Of a stretch of 64,000 bases of DNA, positions 46,529-54,201 are shown piece after piece. Positions within the stretch are counted from its first letter, which is position 1, and each line of letters begins with the position of its first letter. The position numbers and the translations under genes were made by a program. The notes under the pieces are model-generated. The model saw only the letters and a list, made by a program, of their open reading frames with translations. It was not told the origin of the DNA and searched no databases. Source of the DNA: Clostridia bacterium (lineage in GTDB: Bacteria > Bacillota_A > Clostridia > Oscillospirales > CAG-272); contig JAFTUD010000015.1 of assembly GCA_017466455.1 (NCBI GenBank), positions 1 to 64,000 on the forward strand, read 5' to 3'.

Positions 46529-48826
46529 TTATTGAATTTTGAAAAATATTTTTGATATACCAAACGGAATGTTAGAGGTTGAGGGCGTTTTTCTCCAACC
46601 GCATTCCTTAATTTCCTTGTCCCAAAATTCAACATCTCCGAAAATCGGAGCAAGGCTTGACCTTTGCACAATTCTAAGGCATGCACGCTTCCCCCATAGT
46701 GAGGAGGGAATTTCATACACAAATGGCGAAAACGCTTTACTGCCAAGCGGTATTTCGTTAATAAATACCTTGGTAAATAGATAAGCGCCCTCAAGCTCAA
46801 TTTGTGAAGCGCCATGCGGTATTTCTATGTCCGCTAAAAGCTCAATCGTGCCATAATCATAAAGCCTGTTGCCACATAAAAGCTCATTTGCGCGCTTTTG
46901 TATTTGTATAGAGCAAATATCTCCCGATACACTCTCATAGCTAAAATCTCCAATTAAAAGCACGCTTGGCAAATACTTAAGGTCGTTTTCAGCCTGTATT
47001 GTGCTAAGTCCTTTTTTGAGTGTAATTTTGTCCGAGCATCTATATAATTTTCTCATTCCGCTTGGTAGCATGCTCGTGTCAGAGAAAAGCGAAATTTCAT
47101 CACCGTTTAGTAGCGCCCTTACCCCATCACGAACCGCAAGACGCACTGTAATGTCCCTGTCGCATACTGCATTTGCCACCCCTTGCCCGTTAAGATACAT
47201 AAATCTTGCAATATTGTCATTTCCGTATCTTACGCTAAATTTAGGCGAAATCTCAATACATTCCCCTCTAAAATCATTGCTTTTAGAGAAGTAGACATCA
47301 TGCTCCCTTAAAAATACGCGCTCTTTGTTTATAAGATACTCATCTGCAGGCGCAAATAGGTTTAGAACGATAAATTCTCCGTCTGAAAAACGACGGACAA
47401 AAATTCCCCGTGGTAAATTTCCATAAGCATCAGTAACGCTCACCTTGTGCGCAATTTGCGATACATCAAGGGGATTTTTGTCAATTGTAAAGCAAAAATT
47501 CTCATCAAGCTCTATAACAGGTGCGTCCTCGGAGTCCTTTAATGTGTACTTCCATTGTATTTGATTGTAGGTTAGCGCGTTTATCATTTCCGAAAATCTA
47601 TTACCGTCAAATCCACCCGTAATATAGCGATAGGTAAGCTCAAGCGGGTATTTTACATACACATCAGGCACAAAATCCTTTTTCGCAAGAAGGGAGGCGT
47701 GGCTCGCCGCCTTTCCAAGCTCCTTCATTCCCTCAAAATTAGGCTGTGAAATGCTAAAATCACTAAAGAAGTCCTTTACAAGCGCATTTCCACGCATATC
47801 CAAATGAGATATGGCAAGAAAGTAATGATCTATTTTGTGACAGGCGCAAAGATATATCATCAAGCGCCTTTTTTGATATGTCATATCACAAGGACCAAGG
47901 GCAAAAAGCTCCGCCATAGCTCCATTTTCACGCCCTGCATACTCCGCAAGACCAAAAAGCGTCATTTCATTAAAATCATCAAATGATGTCTCTATTTCAT
48001 CAATTCCGGGAAGCGAAAGGCGTGAGAGATTTTCTAACATATTCCCACTGTGCGAAGCTCCCCAAAACGGATTGCAGTCGCACATAAAATGCCCTGTCAT
48101 AAGTATTCCGTGTGAGTCGCACCATTTGCGGATTTTATCAATATAGCATGCTTGAAACCTGCTTGAAATTACCGAAAGCGCATTATGATAAAAGTCCTTT
48201 TCCTGCCCCCTCATATCCAAGTCAAAGTCACGACCGCAAAGTGCAAGATAGTCCTCTCTTATCCCATCATAGTAGGGAATGTATTCATCATAACAGCAAT
48301 AGCCTATTGATGGCTCATCGGTGAATATGCCCTTAATCACCGTGCCAAACGAGTCGCCAAAGCGCCTGAAATACTCCTCGTGCGTGCAATTTATAAAGTA
48401 GTCAACCGCATCGCTTGATAGCAAGCTCGGAAAATACTTTTCACCAAAAAGTCCTGAGTTATGTCGAGATTTCACGCTGATTTGACCGATTTTCTCACCT
48501 CTTGTCGCAATAGCGCAAAGGCGAAAATCCTTGGAAGCAGAAACACGGCCACCCGCATCACCGGAGGGCCAGTTGAAGTCATCATATAGCCAAATGCTCA
48601 TTCCAAGGCTCTTAGCACTGCTTATAAAATGCCCAATTACACAAAACCACTCATCACTTAGATATTCTATCTCACAGCCCGAGCGTGGATAGAGCAAGGC
48701 TTGATAAATTCCGTTATCCCTAAGCGATATCATATATTCGTGTATTTCATCTGCACTTGGCTTGCCAACGACAGCAGTCATTACAATAAGCGGACAATTC
48801 ACAAAATCCCCCCAATCAAATATCAT
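46529..48826 (-). CDS. GH106-like alpha-L-rhamnosidase family protein
   Basis: Large glycosidase-like protein of 765 residues with no signal peptide. WLYDDFNWPSGDAGG near residue 78 and IFTDEPSIGY near 165 match the (beta/alpha)8 barrel of the GH106 group (PF17132), which cleaves alpha-L-rhamnose from pectin and related glycans. The last 150 residues form a jelly-roll typical of sugar-binding domains in these enzymes (VFINEIPLGSKAFSPFVYEI). At 765 residues it is shorter than many GH106 members, so a related subfamily is possible. The start is at 48826. It shares its control region with GH51, and an AraC regulator lies just upstream on the same strand. Confidence 0.72.
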   Translation of the reverse strand: MIFDWGDFVNCPLIVMTAVVGKPSADEIHEYMISLRDNGIYQALLYPRSGCEIEYLSDEWFCVIGHFISSAKSLGMSIWLYDDFNWPSGDAGGRVSASKDFRLCAIATRGEKIGQISVKSRHNSGLFGEKYFPSLLSSDAVDYFINCTHEEYFRRFGDSFGTVIKGIFTDEPSIGYCCYDEYIPYYDGIREDYLALCGRDFDLDMRGQEKDFYHNALSVISSRFQACYIDKIRKWCDSHGILMTGHFMCDCNPFWGASHSGNMLENLSRLSLPGIDEIETSFDDFNEMTLFGLAEYAGRENGAMAELFALGPCDMTYQKRRLMIYLCACHKIDHYFLAISHLDMRGNALVKDFFSDFSISQPNFEGMKELGKAASHASLLAKKDFVPDVYVKYPLELTYRYITGGFDGNRFSEMINALTYNQIQWKYTLKDSEDAPVIELDENFCFTIDKNPLDVSQIAHKVSVTDAYGNLPRGIFVRRFSDGEFIVLNLFAPADEYLINKERVFLREHDVYFSKSNDFRGECIEISPKFSVRYGNDNIARFMYLNGQGVANAVCDRDITVRLAVRDGVRALLNGDEISLFSDTSMLPSGMRKLYRCSDKITLKKGLSTIQAENDLKYLPSVLLIGDFSYESVSGDICSIQIQKRANELLCGNRLYDYGTIELLADIEIPHGASQIELEGAYLFTKVFINEIPLGSKAFSPFVYEIPSSLWGKRACLRIVQRSSLAPIFGDVEFWDKEIKECGWRKTPSTSNIPFGISKIFFKIQ

Positions 48827-48943
48827 AATCAATTCACCTGAATTTAAAAATTATCAATTAAAGCACGGCATGCGCTTTGACCGCCAAAGCATGCCAATGT
48901 TCGTTGCCTTTATTCTAATGTAATATATCAAAAATGTCAATAA
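48822..48943 (-). promoter_or_regulatory. Duplicated promoter/leader, copy B (GH106-like)
   Basis: This is the same 122-bp unit as 46391-46512: promoter, leader hairpin, ribosome site and start codon of the GH106-like gene. The hairpin is identical. Changes fall at the ribosome site (AGGTGA for AGGCGG) and in the promoter spacer. Confidence 0.88.
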
Positions 48944-48985
48944 TTTTGATTATTATGAGCGAAAAACAGCTTAAAAGCAACCACA

Positions 48986-49828
48986 TTATCCCTTGTCAAG
49001 CCGATTTTTAATCAAGCCTCTGTAATCCTTAGGCGTCATATTCGTAAAGCCTTGGAATATTTTTATAAAATAGCTCGTAACGGAAAATCCGCATTCCAAT
49101 CCGATTTCCGTTATGCTTTTGTCAGTCAGGGTAAGAAGCCTTTTGGCGTTTTCAATTCGTACTTGATTGACATATTTTGTAAATGTTATGTGCCTGTATC
49201 TTTGAATAGCCTTCGCTAAGCTACTGTAGCTCATATGAAATTGCCTTGCAATTTCATATGGAGAAAGCTCTTCCATATAATGTGCTTCAATATGCTTGTA
49301 TATTTTTGACATAGCCTTGCTTTGCGTGCCTAAATCAAGGTCAATTCCTTGACTTGCCCAATGCTGTGTCAAAATGGAGTATATTTGTAGCAAAATAGCC
49401 CTTGCCATCAAATCCTCGGAGTAGCTTAGACCAGTCCTTGCAAGCTCGTTGAATTCCTTGATAAGAGTCGGTAAGCGTGTGCTATCAAGCTTATGTAATA
49501 CGCAAAACCGCAATACGTCACTCGGAAGGGAAAGCCCTACGCCACCCGTGCCAAGACATTTTTCCTTAAATCCAAGCACAATTTTCTCGGCAGTATCGTC
49601 CTCACAATTACAGCAGTGTAATTGCTTTGGCGGAATAAAAACCATAGAGCCCCCTTCTAATGTGTGCCAAGAATCGTTAAACATTATACCAACCCTGCCC
49701 TTAACGACAAAGATGATTTCAGCACCGCTGTGCCAATGAGGTAGAGTTTTGTTCGTTCCGTATTGATAGTCACTGCAATAGCTATCGTTTACATCAAGGT
49801 CAAATGCCTTAGGCAAAAACTTATCCAT
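48986..49828 (-). CDS. AraC-family regulator with N-terminal cupin
   Basis: Transcription factor of 280 residues. The cupin half has LPHWHSGAEIIFVVKG (residues 29-44) and a PPKQLHCCNC loop. The C-terminal HTH pair includes EIARQFHMSYSSLAKAIQRY and IGLECGFSVTSYFIKIFQG. It lies upstream of the GH106-like gene on the same strand and is divergent from the EamA transporter. A TTTTTTGATATATT motif before this gene also occurs in both copies of the duplicated promoter, so it may regulate GH51, GH106-like and itself (inference). The ribosome site is TTGAGG before the ATG at 49828. Confidence 0.9.
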   Translation of the reverse strand: MDKFLPKAFDLDVNDSYCSDYQYGTNKTLPHWHSGAEIIFVVKGRVGIMFNDSWHTLEGGSMVFIPPKQLHCCNCEDDTAEKIVLGFKEKCLGTGGVGLSLPSDVLRFCVLHKLDSTRLPTLIKEFNELARTGLSYSEDLMARAILLQIYSILTQHWASQGIDLDLGTQSKAMSKIYKHIEAHYMEELSPYEIARQFHMSYSSLAKAIQRYRHITFTKYVNQVRIENAKRLLTLTDKSITEIGLECGFSVTSYFIKIFQGFTNMTPKDYRGLIKNRLDKG

Positions 49829-49861
49829 ATAAACCTCAAATTATAGATTTGTTGCATTTTT

Positions 49862-49880
49862 TGATATATTTATTATATCA
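49862..49880. promoter_or_regulatory. Dyad between AraC gene and EamA transporter gene
   Basis: TGATATA (49862-49868) and TATATCA (49874-49880) are perfect inverted repeats 5 bp apart. It lies in the divergent intergenic region and overlaps a TATAAT on the minus strand. Confidence 0.55.
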
Positions 49881-49952
49881 TAAATTCTTTTGAAATGCTA
49901 TAATAATCTTGAATAAATATAACAAATTTTGTCATAAGGTTATCAAAATTCA

Positions 49953-50846
49953 GTGTATAAATATTATATTTTAGCATTTTCAACCCTGTTAGCTACCGGA
50001 AAGGCGCTGTTTTGTAAGGCGTTGGGAACAGGGCAATATTCAAAAAAGGAAACAGCCGTCTTAAATTTCAAAGCGCTTTTTGTTGCATTTGCGATTTCGT
50101 TACTTTTCATTGCCGATGAATTTTATAAGCTATTTGAAATATCTGCATTTTCCGTAATTCTTTCCGTGTTTTTCGGCATATCCGTCGCCCTAACTCAGAT
50201 TATGCAATCGAAGGCAATGGGAAACGGTCCTGCATCCTTAGTATCGCTTGTATATTCCTGTGGCTTTTTAGTGCCTATTTTCTACGGACTGATTTTTTGG
50301 AATGAGGGCGTGTCCGTTTATCAATGGCTCGGCATCGTTTTAATTGTAGTGGCACTATGCTTGATAGTGTTCAAAGGAGAAAAGGGAGGAAGGCTTCTTG
50401 CTTGGCTTCCGTTTGTAGCCTTAGCAATGCTTGGCTCAGGTGCTAACGCAATATTCCAAAAAACTCACCAATATTCCGCCTTTGCTGATGAGCTACAATT
50501 CTTTTTGGTGTACTCCTTGTTCTTTTCATCATTGTTTACAGGCATAGTGTCCTTGGTAATCCGCAAAAGCAAAGAGGCTGAGCCTGATTTGTCCAAAAAA
50601 CAGCGAGTAATAAAAAAAGTAGTAGTTCCCCTATGCCTTGGCGTATGCGTTGGACTACTAAACTTCTTAAATCTAAGCTTGTCGGGAAAGCTCCCCTCAA
50701 TAATACTTTTCCCCGTCTACAATGTGGGAAGCATGCTTTTGTCAAGCCTTATATCAGCACTCATATATAAGGATAAGCCAACAAAAAGGCAAGGCATCGG
50801 CTTCGCCATAGGAATAGTGGCAATTTTAATAGTTGGAGCTTTTTAA
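49953..50846 (+). CDS. EamA/DMT-superfamily permease
   Basis: Membrane protein of 297 residues with about ten hydrophobic helices in two similar halves (residues 1-140 and 150-297), as in drug/metabolite transporters. Segments MQSKAMGNGPASLVSLVYS in the first half and PVYNVGSMLLSSLISAL in the second are at equivalent places. The start is a GTG with AAGG 13 nt upstream, a weak site. The substrate is unknown; from its position beside glycosidases it could be a sugar, but amino acid or metabolite export is equally likely. It is 12 bases before the GH20-like gene. Confidence 0.8.
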   Translation: MYKYYILAFSTLLATGKALFCKALGTGQYSKKETAVLNFKALFVAFAISLLFIADEFYKLFEISAFSVILSVFFGISVALTQIMQSKAMGNGPASLVSLVYSCGFLVPIFYGLIFWNEGVSVYQWLGIVLIVVALCLIVFKGEKGGRLLAWLPFVALAMLGSGANAIFQKTHQYSAFADELQFFLVYSLFFSSLFTGIVSLVIRKSKEAEPDLSKKQRVIKKVVVPLCLGVCVGLLNFLNLSLSGKLPSIILFPVYNVGSMLLSSLISALIYKDKPTKRQGIGFAIGIVAILIVGAF

Positions 50847-50858
50847 TAGGAGAGGCTT

Positions 50859-51881
50859 ATGAATTCATCTTGGAAAATTAAAGGTATAGTGTTGACCGCC
50901 CCGCTTAGCGAGGAAATAGATGATGTTATAAAATTCATTGATGAATATTTAGCACCTCGTGGCTTCAATATGATAGTTATGCAGGTGAGATATCGCTATC
51001 AGTTTAAGCGCCACACAGAGGTGTGGGGATATGACCCACTTTCCCTTAGTGATGTAAAAAGATTGCTTGCAGTATGTAGAAAAAATAACATAAAATTAGT
51101 CCCCAAAATGAACCTAATAGGTCATCAGTCAGGCTTTCCCAATGAGCCAACCGATGGCATACTACACGGTCATAACGAGGTCTTAGCCGATATAAGCGAC
51201 GGGCTTTTAAGAGCCTATCCCGATTTTGACGAGCAATGCGGAATAAAGGAAATTCTTTATTCGAGAAGCATATGCCTAAGCAGTAAGGGCGCAAAAATCG
51301 TTGTATGCGAGCTCATAGATGAGCTAATGGACGCATTTGAAGCAGACACAATACACCTCGGCTGTGATGAGGTGTTTAACGCAGGACTGTGCCCCAAATG
51401 CTCAAAAAAATCAAGAGCAGAGCTTATTTCAAGCTGGATTAACTCACTAAATGAGCATATAAAAATGCGAGGTGGAAAAGCCCTTATATGGGGAGATAGA
51501 CTCCTTTCCACCGAGGAAACAGGCTATAATAGATGGGAAGCCTCTGACAACGGTAGTAATAGCGCCATTGATATGCTCTCCAAGGACATTGTAATATGCG
51601 ACTGGCATTATGATAAATACGAAAAATACCCCTCGGTAGACATTTTTGCAAAAAAAGGCTTCAAAATGATGATAAGCCCTTGGAGAGATAAAAATAATTT
51701 TGAGGCATTTGTAGACTATGCAACCAAGCACGATAAGGGTCATATAGACGGACTTTTAATGACAACATGGTGCGCCTCTGGCGATTTAGCCAAAAGATTA
51801 CTGTATGGTAAGAAGGGAAGATGGCTTCACACCGAGCAAATAGCAAGCACAATTAACGAGAAATTCCCGCTGATTAACTAA
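50859..51881 (+). CDS. GH20-like beta-N-acetylhexosaminidase catalytic domain protein
   Basis: TIM-barrel protein of 340 residues, no signal peptide. HLGCDEVFNAG near residue 165 carries the Asp-Glu pair that in GH20 serves as stabiliser and acid/base. Flanking features are LVPKMNLIGHQ near 85, ALIWGDR near 210 and TTWCASGD near 305, placed like other GH20 barrel strands. It lacks the usual N-terminal GH20b domain, as do some short family members. It is co-transcribed with the permease (ribosome site AGGAGAGG). The expected product is GlcNAc or GalNAc from glycoconjugates, unproven here. Confidence 0.72.
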   Translation: MNSSWKIKGIVLTAPLSEEIDDVIKFIDEYLAPRGFNMIVMQVRYRYQFKRHTEVWGYDPLSLSDVKRLLAVCRKNNIKLVPKMNLIGHQSGFPNEPTDGILHGHNEVLADISDGLLRAYPDFDEQCGIKEILYSRSICLSSKGAKIVVCELIDELMDAFEADTIHLGCDEVFNAGLCPKCSKKSRAELISSWINSLNEHIKMRGGKALIWGDRLLSTEETGYNRWEASDNGSNSAIDMLSKDIVICDWHYDKYEKYPSVDIFAKKGFKMMISPWRDKNNFEAFVDYATKHDKGHIDGLLMTTWCASGDLAKRLLYGKKGRWLHTEQIASTINEKFPLIN

Positions 51882-51922
51882 TACCAAGATCGGCGAAAAT
51901 ACCGCCCGACTTAGCCTTGATT

Positions 51923-52780
51923 TTAAATACCCTGCATATCTCTGTATTTCTTAGGCGAAATGCCGTATTTGCTCTTGAATGCGGTTGAAAAATAATTTGA
52001 ATCTGAAAATCCGCACGCAAGGGCAATGCTTGTTATACTCGCGTGAGAATTTGATAAAAGATACCTTGCCTGATTTAACCGCACATTATTTATGTACGCC
52101 TTTATTGTGGTGTTACCCTCTTTTTTGAATATGTACTGCATATAAGAGGTCGAGTAATTGAATTTTGCGGATATAGAATCACAGGAGATTTGTTGCATAT
52201 AATTCTCGTTAATGTAACGCAGTGCTTCTATAAATATTTGCTTTGTAGGAGAATTTTCCCTGTTATTCTCAGCTATACTCTGACAATGCTTGTATAGCTC
52301 TATAATCATATATTTTAAAGGGGCAATAAACCTCATAATCTCATCAAGCGTCGGCGGAGAAGGAGATAATTCCATATATAGCTGAGGAAAAAGGCTGTCG
52401 CATTTTAAAGAAATGTGCTCCATAAATTTTTTTGACTTCGTAAGCGTGCCTCTGAAGCCCGAAATGTTGATTCTTAAAATAGATTCACCCTCATACATAA
52501 CAGGAATAACAAATTCCTCAACCCCCGCATAACAGCACGAATAATACGGCTCGGTTATTTTTGAGTCGTTCAGCCGGTTTTTGTTCAGAACGCATTTGTC
52601 AAAAGTGCTATTGTTTTGCTTAAGATAAAAGCATACGCTGTGAAGATGAATTTCATAGCTCAATAGCTTGTCAATGTAAGGGTCAAGCTTGGAGCTAAAT
52701 CCGCTTAAGGAAACAAAATATCCTAAGCTTTTTAAAAAATCAATATAGCTCAAGCAGTCCTGTAAAATAGAACAATTCAT
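51923..52780 (-). CDS. AraC-family regulator with PocR-like sensor domain (module 2)
   Basis: Transcription factor of 285 residues. The N-terminal 165 residues contain SCCYAGVEEFVIPVMYEG and a following GFRG, resembling the PocR ligand-binding domain, not a cupin. The C-terminal HTH pair includes KFNYSTSYMQYIFKKEG and ACGFSDSNYFSTAFKSK. I chose the ATG at 52780 with an AGAGGAAA site instead of upstream ATGs. It is divergent from the FAD oxidoreductase and secreted protein 2, making the second AraC module. Its promoter lies against the target gene's ribosome site, which would allow mutual interference. Confidence 0.88.
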   Translation of the reverse strand: MNCSILQDCLSYIDFLKSLGYFVSLSGFSSKLDPYIDKLLSYEIHLHSVCFYLKQNNSTFDKCVLNKNRLNDSKITEPYYSCCYAGVEEFVIPVMYEGESILRINISGFRGTLTKSKKFMEHISLKCDSLFPQLYMELSPSPPTLDEIMRFIAPLKYMIIELYKHCQSIAENNRENSPTKQIFIEALRYINENYMQQISCDSISAKFNYSTSYMQYIFKKEGNTTIKAYINNVRLNQARYLLSNSHASITSIALACGFSDSNYFSTAFKSKYGISPKKYRDMQGI

Positions 52781-52851
52781 ATAATTTCCTCTCATCATAG
52801 TTGTTTTTTAAAGAAATCAAGTTGAAAAGTAAAGGTTTTCTGTTATTTTCT

Positions 52852-52880
52852 ATTATATAATAAAGTTAGAACAATGTCAA
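52852..52880 (-). promoter_or_regulatory. Promoter of the module-2 AraC gene
   Basis: On the minus strand TTGACA (52875-52880) and TATAAT (52852-52857) have a 17-bp spacer. The opposite-strand promoter has a TATAAT but no good -35, fitting activator dependence (inference). Confidence 0.85.
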
Positions 52881-52895
52881 GGAGGGTATGACACA

Positions 52896-54188
52896 TTGAA
52901 TTATATAGATGAAAAAAATCAAGTTCCCGTAATAGCGGATGTGGATGTTTTAGTTTGCGGAGCAGGACCTGCGGGAATCGGAGCCTCAATTATGGCAGCT
53001 CGCCTCGGCGCAAGCGTTATGCTTGTAGAGTCGCAGGGATGCCTTGGCGGAATTGCAACCGCAGGAATGATGTCACACTGGGGCGGACGCTCATCGAGCA
53101 AAATTATGCCCGAAATATGGGATTTAGCATATGAAAAGGCTAAGGACATCGGCTGGGCGCAGGAAAATAAATGCGGTAAGGATACAATTTACCACGATAT
53201 ACAAAAAATCGTACTTGAGGAAATGGTCCTGAAGGAAAAAATAAGGGTGCTTTATTATACTCTTGTATGTAAGGCGGTAGTCGAGGACGGAGCAATTGTC
53301 GGCGTAATAGTGGAAAATAAAAGTGGCCGTGGCTTTATAAAGGCTAAGCGCGTAATAGATTCCACAGGAGACGGAGATGTTGCCGCATCCGCAGGCGTTC
53401 CGTATACCAAGGGCAGAGAGACAGATAATAGAATGCAGCCCTGCACAATTATGTTTAATGTTGGCGGAGTCGACTTTGAAAGGGCTGTTTTCCCGCCATC
53501 CTTTGAAACAACCGTTGAAACAGAAAAGGGCGAGCTTCAAGCTCTTGCAAAAAAGCTTTTACCGTTCCCGGCAGGCCATGTTCTGCTTTATAAGCAACCA
53601 ATGCCAGGTACAGTATGCTGTAATATGACAAACGCAATAGAAATTGACGGAACAGATGGCGAAAGCCTTACAAAAGGCGTGCTTACCTGTCGCTCTCAAA
53701 TCGTGCCGATCATTAAATTCCTGCGTGAATATGTACCCGGCTATGAAAATTGCTGGCTTATGAGTAGCGCATCGTTAGTAGGCGTTCGTGAAACCCGTCA
53801 TTTTGAGGGAATAGAATCACTTAGCAAGGATGATATTCTTGAGGCGAAATATTACGAAAACTGGATTGTCCGTCGTGGATGGTTTAATTTTGATGTTCAT
53901 AATTTGACAGGCGCAAGCCTTGATAAAACAGGTGTTCAACACGGCTGGAAGCAGAACAAAGAATACACAATCCCATATGGATGCTTGCTTCCAAAAGGAG
54001 TAGAGGGATTGCTTCTTTCGGGAAGAAATATAAGTGGCTCACACCTCGCTCATTCAAACTTCAGAATTATGTCCGTGTGTATCGCACTTGGTGAGGCTGC
54101 CGGAGTTGCCGCAGCACTGTCCGTAAAGCAAAATGTAAAATTATCCCTTGTTGATGTAAAGGAAATACAAAAGCATTTGGGAGAATAA
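52896..54188 (+). CDS. FAD-dependent oxidoreductase (FAD_oxidored family)
   Basis: Flavoprotein of 430 residues without signal peptide. The FAD motif GAGPAGIGAS is near residue 22, followed by GCLGGIATAGM and STGDGDVAASAG near 155. The C-terminus has LLSGRNISGSHLAHSNFRIM with further FAD contacts. Members of PF12831 are often found among carbohydrate-use genes in gut bacteria, but their reaction is mostly unknown. The start is TTG, ten bases after AAGGAGG; the ATG just upstream leads to an immediate stop. Secreted protein 2 follows after 13 bases, so both are one operon under the divergent AraC regulator. Confidence 0.85.
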   Translation: MNYIDEKNQVPVIADVDVLVCGAGPAGIGASIMAARLGASVMLVESQGCLGGIATAGMMSHWGGRSSSKIMPEIWDLAYEKAKDIGWAQENKCGKDTIYHDIQKIVLEEMVLKEKIRVLYYTLVCKAVVEDGAIVGVIVENKSGRGFIKAKRVIDSTGDGDVAASAGVPYTKGRETDNRMQPCTIMFNVGGVDFERAVFPPSFETTVETEKGELQALAKKLLPFPAGHVLLYKQPMPGTVCCNMTNAIEIDGTDGESLTKGVLTCRSQIVPIIKFLREYVPGYENCWLMSSASLVGVRETRHFEGIESLSKDDILEAKYYENWIVRRGWFNFDVHNLTGASLDKTGVQHGWKQNKEYTIPYGCLLPKGVEGLLLSGRNISGSHLAHSNFRIMSVCIALGEAAGVAAALSVKQNVKLSLVDVKEIQKHLGE

Positions 54189-54201
54189 ATAGGAGGAAAG
54201 C

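Noticed and set aside
46406..48943. Insertion-sequence ends flanking the GH106-like gene
   Set aside because: The two copies are direct repeats that coincide with promoters and start codons, without a transposase or terminal inverted repeats.
51882..51922. Terminator between the GH20-like gene and module-2 AraC gene
   Set aside because: A weak imperfect stem is possible but there is no T run on either strand.
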